From: Haemonchus contortus | Taxonomy: Eukaryota; Nematoda; Chromadorea; Rhabditida; Trichostrongylidae | Assembly (NCBI GenBank): GCA_000469685.2 | Contig: LS997565.1 | Location: forward strand, 25,072,772 to 25,136,771 | DNA length: 64,000 bases | Reading direction: 5' to 3' | Shown here: positions 1 to 12,382 of the stretch, one piece after another | Layout: each line of letters opens with the position of its first letter | How positions within the stretch are numbered: the first letter of the stretch is position 1 | The notes under the pieces: model-generated | The model's database searches: none | The model's input: only the letters and a program-made list of their open reading frames with translations | Told to the model about the DNA's origin: nothing | Translations under genes and position numbers: made by a program

Positions 1-84
1 ATGATTCACGCCGCCACGCCATAAGGAGGTAAACCAAATCAAACCATTGGTGCAAAAACTCACATAATAAGTCCAATACGTCTC

Positions 85-1365
85 ATGGCACCTTCCAAAC
101 TGTACGGGTCCCGCGTCACTATGGAGGCAGTGCCGAGAAATTTCGCATTTCTTCTGGACGGCTCTCCGTTTCTGCAGTACTGTTCTGCTGAAACACACAT
201 ATTATTCCGACGCGATTATAGAGGTATGAATTAGCGGCCAACCCTTTTCAAGTACCTGAATGATCCCTTCATTTTCAGAAAGCCTGCAGGATTGGCTTGT
301 ATGGCTTGGTGGAAGACGGTGTCCACGACCTTCAACCGGATGCCACAAATGCCAATGGACAGCTGTACACCATCCACGGTTTCATAGCGAGCTCCGTGGA
401 TGTGCCGCTACTGTTCGCCGTTGCGACACGGTATGGTGTGAGCTAGACTTAATTAGCTCGTTTTCAAGCTGCTAACTTGTGCTATTATAGGAAAAATGAA
501 CGCGTGTACGAGCGAATCTTCGGGAAGCTTAAGGAAGCGACTGAAGCAGCTGGCGGAAGGAACAACATAAGGATCTTACTCGACTACAAAAAGGCCGCTA
601 TCAACGCGGCGAAGAGGTGCTTTCCAAGCGCATCGATAGAGGGGTGCGTTTTTCATCTAGCGCAAGAATAGGACAGGCGGAGAGATGCGCTTGGATTGCC
701 AACAGGTAAAGGGGCCCCGCCGGTGCAGAGCCATTCAGAAATTGTGGCTTACAATTAAAGATCTGCCATTTCTGCCGCTCATTTGCACCGAAGGGTCCCG
801 AAGCTCTATCGGCCTTCTGTCCCCAGAGAACATGAGGCCTACGATAAGTGCTCTTCATTTTTGGGCTATTTAAGAAAATATTGGTATGAGGGTACCTTCA
901 GGGATATTTGGTGCAAATGGGATGTGTCGATCCTGCGGACCACATATGCGGCGGAATCGTTCAACAGGTTTGTTCCATTGTAATATGACTCCCTTCTTGC
1001 TTGCTGACTCGTCTAGTTTCTTTCAGGCTTCTGGGAGTGCTCATGCAGGTAAAACATCCTCGTATGAGCGATCTTCTACGAGCCTTGCCGGGAACCGTGA
1101 CGACAGCGCGAGGAACCCTGCTCAACATTAAAAAGGTAGGTTTGCGCTGTTCACTCTTTCAGCAGTAGGAATAAAATTGTCATTTGCAGAGAAGAATGGA
1201 TCCGAGGCCGTTGCGACGGAGGGACATTCTTCGAAGACGTCGCTTCGAAAGGGAAATGGCCAGGTTCAAGGAGCATCTGAGCCGCACAAGAGCTTTCCGG
1301 ACAACAAGAACAATTAGATGTACTGCAGGCCATGGTACGCTTTGTTACCGAGAAAGTGGTCTGAA
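85..1365 (+). pseudogene. Mutator-like (MULE) transposase gene, partial and decayed
   Basis: Pieces of a MULE transposase read along the + strand. FLLDGSPFLQY lies near 150-180. QLYTIHGF, with an upstream DG that would be the first catalytic acidic residue, lies near 335-390. ILLDYKKAAINA followed by IEGCVFHLAQ lies near 570-665 and is the typical second-aspartate and CxxH region. AESFNR near 950 is the probable glutamate region. Introns that keep phase are visible at 224-278, 431-490, 968-1026 and 1136-1189, all GT...AG. After the last one comes a basic tail, RRRDILRRRRFERE. The frame breaks near 295, stops (TAG) at about 668 and shifts again near 780, so the copy is probably dead, although unrecognised introns could hide some breaks. 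The N-terminal zinc-finger part expected of the family would lie before the window. Autonomous MULEs carry long terminal inverted repeats; none could be paired here. Confidence 0.72.
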
Positions 1366-2867
1366 GGTACGTTCTTTCGCTTTCCTGTTACTTTCCTTCA
1401 TATTTTTGCTTGTTTCTTTTACGATGTCTGCGCCTTATTGATGTTTTTATTTGTCCCTCGTTGGTTTGTGGTGTATTATTTACTATGATGTACTGTCAGT
1501 TTTGGTTTCTTTTTCCTGCTTTTCATCAATTTTTTCTATGGATGCCTGCTTAAGTTCAATAAGTTATCATTGAGCCACACACTCTTTTTGTTCTAATCAA
1601 TCGTACTTAATTATTAAACTTTGCAGGATTGCAAATTTTCGCGTATGCATAGTGTGAAAATGATAGGCGTGAATTGTTCTTTTTTCAATCGCAAATATAT
1701 TTCAAACACAATGCAGCGGAATTATCTTATTGTAATGCAACATAAAACATAACAAATGTTGAGATAGCAACGCGATACAGTGAAAAAATGGAAAAGATGA
1801 TAGGGTTTAAGTGAAGTCAGTGTATTGTACTATATGAATAATTACAAAGGAAAGAAACAACATGAAACAAGATGTAACAAGAAATAAGTTCACCACAAGT
1901 TAAAATCTTAAAAAGCGTGACAATATAATAACTTGCGTAACATCATCAGCAGCAACAACAACAAAATTAGTTCAACAACCAAATGAATCCAAGAAACTGT
2001 CCTAGTCTAGGCAAGAATCATGTTGTGCACTCACTTATTTTGCTTGGCTTCTCGTCCCATCTCGAGTTTCTGAAAAAAGTCACTTTTAGAATAAATTCCC
2101 TCCCTTTAATAGAGAAACACAAAAGGCAAGCGATAGACGAGTGATAATCTCTGCAATTTTCTAATCTGAAAAAGCGTTACACAAAATAAAAATAACACAA
2201 AGTATCTATAAGAACATAAAATTGATGTGACGTCGCAAGAAATCGCCGAAGAATAAGCAATCAAAACCATTCAATAAAGAAAAGGCAAGCAAGAGTATAC
2301 TATATTAGTCAATGGCCATGTCGTGGACTAGTACAAATATCGTTTCGTCCACTGCAATGAAACCAGACTTTTCCTCGGCTTTCTTCGAATGGATATGCCG
2401 ACCTCCTTTCTGTCGCTAATCACATTTCATTCCCATAGTGATTCGTTCAACTTCACAATCGGTGAACCTGTTTTTCTGTTCCTCACATAAGCTCATCCTT
2501 CTCTGGTTCCTGTGATCTTCACATGTTCCATGAGTAGATATTTACGTTCGTCGGAAACAAAGCAAGGGCCAGACAGTGCATCGGATGGCAATGACTCGCT
2601 CTGGGAATGTGAACCGCGCCTGGGTCAGCTAAACTTATCTAACAATAAGTCATTCTCTCGGCATTTGTCTTGACTGATATGAAGAGTTTTTTTCTGCAGT
2701 TGCAACATTCGCTATCTCTGCAACACATCCTGTTGTACTACCACCCATTTGTATAAGTGATCTGAGTGGAGAGACTGGCAGCTGAGTCGGTTTTCTGTAA
2801 TCGTTTCGCCACACGCGGTAGAGACGGACGAGTTGCCTCGTTACTGCAGTGCGACCGTTCGATCCTA
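1366..2867. other. AT-rich sequence without recognised gene
   Basis: About 1.5 kb with no convincing coding exon. A possible acceptor (TTTGCAG) near 1626 could add a short last exon to the MULE gene, but the reading after it is not conserved-looking. Nothing else is supported. Confidence 0.4.
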
Positions 2868-3511
2868 TCCTACTATATATAATGAGCCAATGTTTGTGTT
2901 TGTGTGCATATGTGTGTCCGGCCGGAAATTCGTATCCTTTGTCCCCATGTACCTAAAGTGTTCAAAATTGGTAGGAGTTCAGGCGGCAGGATGAGAGCAC
3001 TTATGGTAGGAGACAGGACTGGACTCCTCCCACAGCGGGCGGGATTTGCGCAGAGTTATTGTTTGAGCAGAAATCCGTAAGACCTGTTCTCGTAGTTCTA
3101 GACCGTTCAAATTCTGTAGGAGCGCAGACGCCACTTATGGTGGGTGCCACGATAGACTTCTCTCACTGTGGTGGGGTTTGCGCGAAATAAATGTTTGAAC
3201 AGAAATTCATAAGTCGTGTTTATGTGTATCTAGAGTGTTCAAATTTGAAGGTAGTGCAGGAAAGAGGACAGAAACACTTTTGGTGGGTGCCAGAACTGGA
3301 CTTGGCCCACAAGGGGCGAGGCTTGTGCAAAAAAAATATTACTTGGGCCTAAAGCGCTCTAATTCGGTAGGAGTTTAAGTGGGAACATGGGAACGCTGAT
3401 GATACATAGGTGGTAGGACACTAACACTTCTTCTGCTCACCAGAGACCATCGTGCGCGAAATAAGTGTTAAACTGGAAATTTATACCCCCTGTTCTGTGG
3501 GCCTGAAAGTC
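2868..3511 (+). mobile_element. Helitron-like fragment with diverged ~120-150 bp tandem units
   Basis: The left end reads TCCTACTATATATAA preceded by A. Almost the same string (TCCTTACTATATATAA, also after an A) occurs in inverse orientation at 26259, so this looks like a shared element terminus. A 5'-TC next to A fits Helitron insertion between A and T. Inside are about four diverged units starting with TTCAAA-type sequence at 2959, 3106, 3238 and 3357. They share a CACTTATGGTRGG...GGGATTTGCGC...GAACAGAAATTC pattern. The right side is cut by the TTAA element at 3512, and no CTRR hairpin end was found. The Helitron assignment is inference; the unit periodicity is visible. Confidence 0.45.
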
Positions 3512-4180
3512 TTAAAGGCACGGTTCTCGATAAAAAAGGTTTACTGAGTTCTTCCTTTAGGAATCAGCGCCCCTATGGGTGGTGAATGAACCCCTTCGTT
3601 CCCACAATCTCGGCGCTTAGGGTATAGTGGAAGCCCCGTTGCTGCCGTAGTTCGTTTTCCCGCCCCTCGATCGGTGCCACGTTAGACGAGTGTCGAGACA
3701 ATACAGATTGCTATTATTCGTTCTAGGACCCACGCACAATCAGCTAATCGCCGAGTGATGAAGCGATGTTTTTCTCCCACTCTTTGTTCCTCTGTTATTC
3801 TTTCTGCTGCCGCGATCCCTTATTCAATTTTCTACTGCTAGAGTCTGAAAAAGGTGAGCTACTTTTGCTGTTAGTGTTTTTTTGTTTATTTAAGCTTATA
3901 AGTTGATGAATTTTTGCTTACCATTGTCTGTTATCCGCACCAGAACCCACACGCGCGCAGTGAAACACACTGTTTAGCTCATCCGGACGCCCCACCCTTC
4001 TTCACTTTTTTTTGTTCCATTCTCCTCCAGCCCCCTTTTTAACGGTTTTTCGAAGAATTTTTCACTTTGGAAACACCGATGCACCCAAATTCTTCACCTC
4101 AATCGCACTAGTTTCGATCTTGTCTTCCATTTTTCATCATGATCTGGATTATCCAAAATTATCGTGAACTGTGCCTTTAA
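3512..4180 (+). mobile_element. TTAA-flanked MITE, family A long form (copy 1)
   Basis: TTAA at 3512-3515 and 4177-4180 bounds terminal inverted repeats of the type AGGCACGGTTCNCGATAA. A TTAA target duplication is the hallmark of piggyBac-type transposition. The 669-bp interior carries no transposase, so it would be non-autonomous. It shares its interior (the AATCAGCTAATCGCCGAGTG block and the CCGCGATCCCTTAT block) with copies at 7382, 54491 and, inverted, 63064. It sits against the 3' end of a minus-strand SINE. Confidence 0.75.
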
Positions 4181-4447
4181 GGTCTTTTGCCGTGAATCAA
4201 TCCCGTCCGAGGGATGCGCCCTTGCCATCGACTTCCATTCAGAATCGTAGTGGCGTAATGAGTGCCTATGCGGCCTATATAAGGCTTGCGGTGGCCAGCC
4301 GATGTAGAAGTCAGTGCTTTTATCCTCCAAGACGAGTCTGGTACCAATTGACCGACCGACCTGGCCCAGGCGGATATCGGTCCGGGAGTCGAACCCGTGA
4401 CCATGGGAGTGTGAAGTGCGCCACTTGCCACTCCACTATCTCCGGCA
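4181..4447 (-). repeat. tRNA-derived SINE copy (minus strand)
   Basis: Read on the minus strand it begins with a tRNA-like head: GGAGTGGCAAGTGGCGCAC (A-box-like), then a B box GGGTTCGACTCCC. A family body follows with GGTACCAGACTCGTC, GCATAGGCACTCATTACGCC and ATTCTGAATGGAAGTCG. The same order recurs at 31313, 34101 and 53575. A tRNA gene is excluded by the conserved ~200-bp tail and the many diverged copies. Its 3' end abuts the TTAA of the neighbouring MITE. Confidence 0.7.
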
Positions 4448-4760
4448 CGAATGCACGTGGCAGGACTAGCACGCCAGTGGTATGTAGAAAAAAGTGACAG
4501 AACTCTCTACAGGACAGGACTAGAACTCATAAAGGATCCGCTCGCAGGGGCATAGGGTAAACGAAGGGAGCGGGCCATGCGCATCATGAGCGTAACTTCA
4601 GTGAAAACGCAGTCAATTTAAAATAAGAAGGAAATGAACCACATCACTTGAACACACAGGACATGAGCAGGAGTTCGTCATGTTGGGCAGGAAGCGCACG
4701 AAGCGAGGACGTGTGTGTGTTGGAAATCAATAGTTTCTGTTCTCATAGACTAGAGCTTTT

Positions 4761-5379
4761 TTAACACGTTGACGACAATGTCGGTCAATGTTGACCGACA
4801 GTCAGTCTGTCTCGTGGGACGATGTCGGTCAATGGTGACCGACAGTACTGTAAGTCAGCCAAATGAAGAAATTCTCAGATTTTTTTGTTTCATATTTTAC
4901 ATTTACTTATTTGCTCACTAACTTTAGCGTCGGCCCATGATCCATCTAAATCTAAGGTTTTTATGGAAAAATTAAGTAGCGACTCAGGAGTCATACATCG
5001 AATCAGATAACAATTAAAATTTGATTTCATTCCAACAATTGGCGAATTGCCTCTAGTCTTGTTCCCGCCAAACATTTAAATAGTGAATACTAAGAATGTT
5101 CACTATTCAAAGCTCCCTACACCGAAATGGTCTGGAAAGCCCATGATTTTGGAGAATTCACCCAAATCTTGACACAATACAAGTTTTTCTTCTGATTCCA
5201 GGAGTTTTTACTTGTTCTACACAAATAGAATCTTATTACTCATGAATAAAGCAAATTCAATAGGTACCTGTCCCGTGGGACGAGGTCCGCCAATGGTAAC
5301 CGACGATTAGTCAGCGCCTCCAAACGGTCTCGTCCCGTGGGCGCGCAAACGAAAAACGCTCTCGTCGTCAACGTGTTAA
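4761..5379. mobile_element. TTAA-flanked piggyBac-like MITE, family B
   Basis: The ends are TTAACACGTTGACGAC at 4761 and its exact reverse complement ending at 5379. The first and last four bases are TTAA. Just inside the left end are two copies of a short palindrome (TCGGTCAA/TTGACCGA, near 4792 and 4829); related TCCCGTGGGACGA-type blocks occur near both ends. The AT-rich core has no recognised coding sequence. The structure fits a non-autonomous piggyBac relative. Confidence 0.72.
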
Positions 5380-5826
5380 CCTGGTAGGATGCGGTTAGCT
5401 TTAACACAAGAAGGAGAGCCCAGCATCAGCCGGGCGATCGAACTGTTAGTCGATAATCTAGGCGAATATTACTTCTTGTAGATTATTATTCTTTATAGTG
5501 TATTCATCTGCCGTGCATTTATCCATTGAAAAATGTTAATGTATTTATCCACTGCATTGCATTATCACACTTACTGCATTTATCTTTTCACGGTTGAATG
5601 CGCTTTTGATTTGAAGCTTGTGTGTAATAATGCTTGATTTGGTGTAGTATTGTTCAAATTAGGTAATTAATATAATATATGTACATGTCACTCGACAATT
5701 TACTGCTCAAATAAATTAATCACTATCACATTTAATCACGATCTCGATTGTCTATGTTGATTTCAAGTAATAGTGAAGCCGATGAAACTCTCAGAATGGA
5801 AGGAAGTAATTGAAGGAATACTGAGA

Positions 5827-6980
5827 TTAACACATTGCGTACCGAGTGCATCACATGGTGATGCACGCATATACTTGCCCGCGTGGCCACGTGCATCACA
5901 TGGTGATGCATGATATTCACACTCAAATTTCTACTTTCTTTATGAAGCAATACTAGTCAAAATTTGCAAACATATGTTTTCGAACATGCTTAACAACATA
6001 TCTCCTTGGGACCCCGACACGATTTCTTGTCATCAGCCTGACTGCGAAAAATCCGCTGTATATACTTCATGTGGACCAGTTCTCTTTGAAACTAGACCTC
6101 TTCTCGATGCTCATATGAAAACAAATGGCTAAGAACCTGTAGAACCTGCCCTTCGAGCACAGACCAAGTCGAATATTTGGCGGATCCATAACGGTTCGAT
6201 TTCTCAATCACCAGAGTTTCATCGATTCGTCTGTCATGAATAACTTGTAGAAACTCATTGGATTGCTGAGTGCATAGACATCGTCGTTTTGGATTCCACT
6301 CTCCTCGGTAAAAGGTACTACACTTGGTTGAACTGTAGTCGAGAACAACCGGCGTCAGACTCCCCTTCACAAGCTTCATCATCACTTGATTCAACTGCAT
6401 CAGCGAGCAAACCATCAGGAGCTTCCGAAACATCTTCATTGTCTGCTTCTTCATCGCTATCAATAAACAGCTGCACGAATGAGTTCCCCAAAGCTTCTAT
6501 CTGGAACACTACCAGAAGCGATAACAGAACTTCATTGGACTTGGAGTTGCCCTCCTGGAATGAGACGAGTCGACACAAAGTCGATGTGTAGAGAGACGCA
6601 CACCTTTCGCCTGGTCGGAACACTTTGAAGTCAAGAAACTTCGGCCGGTTGGAACCGTTATCGCAAGATTTAGCACTAAAAGTAAGAAGTGTGAGTGTGA
6701 GTGTGAGGTACAAGGAAATAAAAAGTTGCCGAGGAGGTGTAAGTTGGCCAACAAAATATCTTTTAAATCTTAGAGTGTTAAACAGATATGCTCTTCTCCA
6801 TATACGAAAACATTATAGAAAAAAATCGGATTCCAATATGAGAGAATTCACATTGTTAGAAAAAAAACTGTTCCGTGTGGCCAAGTGCATCACATGGTGA
6901 TGCACGCCGCGAGCCGAAAAAAATTCGCGTGGCCACGCGAATAGGAAAATCGCAGAGGGCGCCGGTACGCAACGTGTTAA
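5827..6980 (-). mobile_element. TTAA-flanked piggyBac-like element, family C, with remnant ORFs
   Basis: Terminal repeats TTAACACATTGCGTACCG (5827) and CGGTACGCAACGTGTTAA (ending 6980) bound 1154 bp. Three copies of an inverted repeat, GTGCATCAC-ATG-GTGATGCAC or a near match, lie subterminally near 5848, 5891 and 6882. On the minus strand an ORF at 6713-6318 contains the acidic run DSDEEADNEDVSEAPDG and later ESSDDEACEGES. An acidic, serine-rich N-terminus is common in piggyBac transposases. The catalytic DDD core is not seen, so this would be an internally deleted derivative. Family placement rests on TTAA, the terminal repeats and this acidic segment only. Confidence 0.65.
6318..6713 (-). 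pseudogene. Possible N-terminal remnant of a piggyBac-like transposase
   Basis: 131-codon minus-strand frame inside the family C element. Its second half is strongly acidic (DSDEEADNEDVSEA, ESSDDEACEGES), as in the disordered N-termini of many piggyBac transposases. An overlapping minus-strand frame continues to 6092, which suggests a frameshift. No catalytic motif is visible and the start is uncertain. An unrelated element-encoded protein is possible. Confidence 0.4.
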
Positions 6981-7381
6981 ACAAGTTCTGAAAGTGACGC
7001 TCTATATCACTTCTCTCAGGCAGTAATATAAATGCACATTTTTATGTATATATTAGGAATAACAAACTGTGTTCTCTTACATAACAGCTAGAAAAAACGC
7101 AAGCGAAGGGCAAAACAAGTGCGTGGTATAAAGTCGAGGTTAATAAAATGTAAGACACTTTGGTTTCTTTACTGTCTGGTGAAGCACGTACTAGCACACA
7201 TTCAATGAGAAAATGAGAATTCGGGAAATCATTATCAATAAGGATTGATCAAGGACACAAAGCATATTACACTCTAAATGGACCATGTAGATGAAACACC
7301 AATAAAAGAATGGCTACAGATGGAAATACCGAGAAAGAAGAAAAGAAGCAAGGTTATGTAGTCTGGTAGCTAGGTGAATTA
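6981..7381. other. Unassigned spacer between TTAA elements
   Basis: About 400 bp of AT-rich sequence. No coding exon, inverted repeat or known repeat family was recognised. Confidence 0.4.
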
Positions 7382-7930
7382 TTAAAGGCACGGTTCACGA
7401 TAAATATGGTTATTGGATTCCTCCCTTAGGAATTCTCAGTGGGCCCCAAGAGTTATAGAAAGGGCCCTATTGCGCTCAAAAACACTTAATCAGCTGATCG
7501 CCGGGTGATGATACGATGTTTTTCTCTCATTCTCTTTTCCTATGTTATTATTTTTGCCGCCGCGATCCCTTATTATATTTACTACCCCAGGAGGCTGAAA
7601 AGGTGAGCTATTTTTGAGGTTACTATTGTTTTTTGTTTACTTATGCTTTGAATTATGAGGGGATGAATATTTGCTTACTGTACTCAGTTATTTGCACCAG
7701 GACCCACACGTACGCAATGACCCACATTGTATAGCGCGTCTGAATGCCCCACTATTCTTCATACTTCTAATCTCAGTCTAGTCCAGCCCCCTTTTTAACG
7801 ATTTTCGGAGCCTGTTTCACTTTGGAAACACCTATTCACGCAGTTCTCGCCTTCATCGCGCTATTTTCCATATTATCTTCCATTTTTCGTCATAATCTGG
7901 ATTACCCAAAATAATCGTGGACGGTGCCAT
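7382..7930 (+). mobile_element. TTAA-flanked MITE, family A long form (copy 2)
   Basis: The left end TTAAAGGCACGGTTCACGATAA is intact. The right end (AATAATCGTGGACGGTGCC) has decayed and its TTAA is now ATAG-like. The interior shares AATCAGCTGATCGCCGGGTGATG and GCCGCGATCCCTTATTA blocks with copy 1 but is about 120 bp shorter. Confidence 0.7.
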
Positions 7931-10900
7931 AGCGATTAAACAGATCATACCGATACATTAGATACTCAAGATCATACACAAAGAGCATAGTTAACAAAGA
8001 AAACAAATTCATTAGCCCTTCCACGTGATCGATCTCCTGGTAGCCGAGCGTTGACTTACCAAAACACCGATCTGTGAATGAAATGAGAGCTTCATAAACT
8101 TTGTATTTCTTTGCTCGCACGAAACATCACTTATATATGAATAAGGTTAGGTCAAACAAAAAAGTAAACATGTGGCAACCATGAAACTGGAAATCAATCA
8201 TCACTCTCCATCAGAAAAAAAAAACTGAAGCATACATTTTGCTTACATGCTCAGTTTTCAGCGATTCTTCTGGATACAACCTAAATGCGCCCTCAAATCT
8301 GGGAGACCGGAGTTAAGGATATAGTGAAGAAGGAAGCAACAGTTTACAATGAAGACTGATTTGTGATAATATGCGTTCTCACGTTTTTATTATTTTGCCC
8401 GCTTATAAGGTAGTGATGAGCCGGAACCTTGCGTTATTTCTCTAGCGCAATCACTCCAGGAGGCGGCGTTCATCTAGATAAGGGCCAGTGACAACCTGGT
8501 GTCCTGTCCTGTACAGGACTTACACTCTGAGCGGTATATGGTGAATCGGCCGGGAAGGTAAAATACATTGACAGCGACATTCTCAACGAAACAGGGAATG
8601 CTTACGAACGGCGATAAATTTCGCCAAACGCATCGCTAGCACAAGACCTCATCCTTCGCGCGCAGATCTACTGGGGAGTCGAGGTAGGTATAGTTTTTCG
8701 TTTTCTCACTCGCTGAGCGAATCAACGACATACCCAACTGGTGAAAATAAACTGATGAGAAAATCAGTGTTCCGAAATCACGGGCGCCTGATTAGAGCTT
8801 CTAATGCAGAGATAGATTACTAATTTCGCTTCATCCGGTATTAGTTAAATGCAGTAGTAGTTTTTTTGTAATATGGAGATTCAGTGGAGTCAGGCACTCG
8901 AAACTTTTTAAAAAAAGCTCATTCAATGCCCCTTACAACCATTTGCATGCAATAGGCCGAAGTGCGTAGTGAAATTTCCGTGATCTCAATACGGGCGTTA
9001 CAGCGGTCGAACGACCATCGAAGTAAAACCAATCAAAGACAAAATGGGAAGTAGTAGAAAGACTAGTGTATCCAAAGATTGGACTATTCAACTAAATCGT
9101 TTGCTAGTGGATCATGATTCTGGGTACTCATGAAGAGGAAAGCAATTGAGCAGGATTTAACGAAGTTGTCAATGTGGCGAATTGTCAAGTGGATGCCTCA
9201 TTGCCGTACCTGTTGTGCCGACCGCGTACGGGTCAGAAAACGTAGAAGATTGCTAACTTACTTGAGTGGGGACACGCACACCCCATCGTTTTCTCTGATA
9301 AGAAAATTCGAAAAAAAGCAAACCTCGAATGAAACGACGTCGTTTCGGATAGAAACATCGATAGTGTAATCTCTCATAAAAAAATTTTGTAAAAGCAGTT
9401 AAATGATGTTTATTGAGGGGGTCATGGCCAATGGTAATATGCCGTTAGTTTGATCGGTACCGGCGTGAAAATTGAAAAAGCGATGTACCTAGGGAGCATA
9501 ACTGACGACAGACATGCTGAAGCACTGATCTGAATCCGCTTTCCAGGACAGTCCACAAGGACGGTACTCCAGCCCACGGAGTTAAGCTCGGTCAAGAGCG
9601 TCCGACGCGAACTGCCCAATATCATGAGCAGAATGGCCATCTTGCTCTCAAGTCTTGAACTACTTGGCTCTTTGCTCCCTTATAATCTCTGATCGGAAGA
9701 TGGTCGATCGAGTTTGTAATTCGGCTTGAAGTTCGTGAAAGCAAGACCCAATTGGAAAGAAATGGAGGATAGGTTACTGTGTGCAACACGTGAGGTGTTT
9801 GAGAACAGACTCTGGGACACTATTCCTGCTGATGAGGGATATTTTGAAGAATTGATTGTAGCTTATTGTTAAGCATAATGTAAGCAAATGCGTATACAAA
9901 TGCCATTGTCGTCTCCAAATTTGAAGCTCGAAATGCATTGCAATGAATAGGCGCCCATAATTTTGGGACACCCTCTAATACTAGGTTCAGTTATACGAAT
10001 GCGAAGAGACCAAGGAAACGGGGTGTGGCATCAGCTGTACGTACACGACCACAACGATTTTGAGAACGCTTTGCGCCTCGCGACACATAAAAGCATAGAA
10101 ACGACAATAGAAATTTAAGTTGAGGCATAGAATAGTGGAAGAGATTAAAGCGAAATTGCTAACCCTTCATTACGCTTATCAAATGCGCTGACTCTGGCAT
10201 CGGATCTATCTAGAACTGATTTCTTGCAATGGTACAGGAAGCGTTTTTATTTGGTCATGAGCTTGTTCTCTCAATCCCTTCATGACGAGAAGGAGAACGG
10301 TAATTACGAGATTGCTCCTGTGCGAAATCACAGCCACTCGAAGAAATGCGTTAAGATGGATACCTGTCAACGAGCCCAGAGCACAAGGCGAAGAATACTG
10401 ACGAGAGAAGAGGCCAATGCCTCCGTAAACAAGGAGGTCGTTTCCGAACACGCATGAAAAACGAATCCTTGCTAGAGAATTATGTTTGCCCCGGTAAGAG
10501 CTCTTATTTTTTTTACTGCTCAGACGCCCTAAAATTTTATCCTTTCGTATCCTTTGTGCTCAACTATTAGGGTTTCGCCACGGCTTTCTCGAAAGTTACT
10601 GGGTAACGAGCACTACCTATTATAGTAGCGGATATCAGGCCGCAGCCTTCGATCTTCCGACTTGTCGGGTCCATCCGTAGGTGGCGACTCGCACCAACAG
10701 TAAAAGTATATCGCCAAAAGTAGATGATAACTCGCCTGTTTGCTGCTAACAAGAGAAATAGGGCGCTGATGGTCTTACACCTCTTCAATTTGTCCCCAGC
10801 CATGCCACCAAAACCAAACTAATTGGGCTTCGTGTGAATTGTAAGTTGTGGATCTCAATTTCACAACACCCTCCAGGCACCTAAGCCATGGAGATGCTGG

Positions 10901-12336
10901 CATTTCAGAACCTGATTTTGTTGTCACGGCCACTGCAGCTCTAGATTCGGTAGAGTGAGAAGGGTCATGAAAGGTCTCATAATAGAGCTCCTAAGCTCTG
11001 AGATAACAGAGCTTGGGTGATAGATGTAAAGTTGTGAATGCTGAAAAGGCTAGTTCCTCCTAAATATGTACAGGTTTGCGGATCAGCCAATGGGTTCCAA
11101 TGCATTATCCCGATAAGAGCTATCTTTGTAGTTGCTCACAGTCGATAGGAGTTCCTTTTCTTCTTTTCCTTCTACAATATGATTTATGCCGTTGAAAAGG
11201 ATGACGAAGCCTGGGAAGGATTCAAGGAATCAAAAATCCAAAGAAAATGATTTTCAAATGTATCACCCTATCACGCGCACGATCTTTGTTATGCTGTGAA
11301 CCTCAAGCTATAAAAACAAAGAAACGGCATGTGATGAGAAAGCATGTTGAAGTCATGAGAGGTCTTCTTTCGACCAGATAGCCAATTGATCGTGGGAAAT
11401 CATGATGTAAGAATAGCGTCGTACATTATAATCACATAGAGATGTTTGTCAAACTGAGAACGTCTCTAAGAGCTGACATAACCTCTCCGACTAACATCTT
11501 ACTACGAAATGTAAGGTTTGTTTGACCAACAGAATAACCCAGTGGTAGTTAATCTATGTGGCTTTGGTTATAAGAGCATGCAGCCCCTAACTTCAGTGCT
11601 GCTCGAATTATATTACGATAACTACACGAGTACTTATTTTTCTTTGAGCGTCTTCATGGAGGCCATGCGCCGACGGCGAGGGGTAAAAGAACTGTCGCGT
11701 AGGCGCGCTGTGTACATCCCTCCAGCACAACTCGCAATGCATTGATCGAGTCGGCATCTTGGCTTCGAAGTTCCTCTGAAATTACCCATTCCTCCCAATC
11801 CTGAACGACATTTCCCAAAAACGATTGACAACTAACTCCCTTCTTCTTCGAAATCTTTGAAAAATTGGTTTCTTTACCTACCTTTCCATCAGGACCTGTA
11901 CTGTACAGTGAATCCCTTTGTATGTACTCCACATTGCCCACTTTATCAGCTTGACCGTTTGCGCGTCATACTGAAACATTTTAAGTACATCTTTCTGTTG
12001 TTGGTTGCATCAACACTTTTGGTTGCATTCATAGTACCAACACCAACACTTGCACTGGCGTTGGCCGTCTATCAGTATCCTCAGGTCAATGACTCAAGCA
12101 GCACAGAACATCTTTTTAGCATTTTATATTAACAAAACGCTCATAAAGCGGAACGTCCTGCCTTGATCAACATGCATGATTATCGATCGCGTAGCATAAA
12201 ATTTAGTGTTATTAAAACACTGACAGCTGGCAATGAGTTGAAACAGAAAGCATTTCGAGCCTTTCAGAGTAGAGCATTAAGCGTCGAACGCTGAGCGTTG
12301 CCGGCGCTCTGTTGTTATTTAGACCGAACTCGTGCG
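7931..12336. other. 4.4 kb without a supported gene
   Basis: Only short, unconvincing frames are present. Near 9460-9520 the + strand reads KIEKAMYLGSITDD, which vaguely resembles the YLGS motif at the end of non-LTR reverse transcriptases, but the flanks have stops and no other RT motif is visible. No inverted-repeat element boundary was found. Confidence 0.4.
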
Positions 12337-12382
12337 TATTTACACCCAACCCGTGTGGTACCGCACGGGTCGGATGTAAATA
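12337..12382. repeat. Imperfect 19-bp inverted repeat (hairpin)
   Basis: Left arm TATTTACACCCAACCCGTG (12337-12355) pairs with CACGGGTCGGATGTAAATA (12364-12382) with two mismatches and an 8-base loop. It lies about 340 bp left of the ATGT array. It could be a remnant terminal structure or a chance foldback; no promoter or terminator role can be claimed. Confidence 0.6.

Noticed and set aside
9466..9530. Non-LTR reverse transcriptase fragment (AMYLGSITDD)
   Set aside because: Only one short motif-like match, followed by a stop, with no other RT or endonuclease motif.
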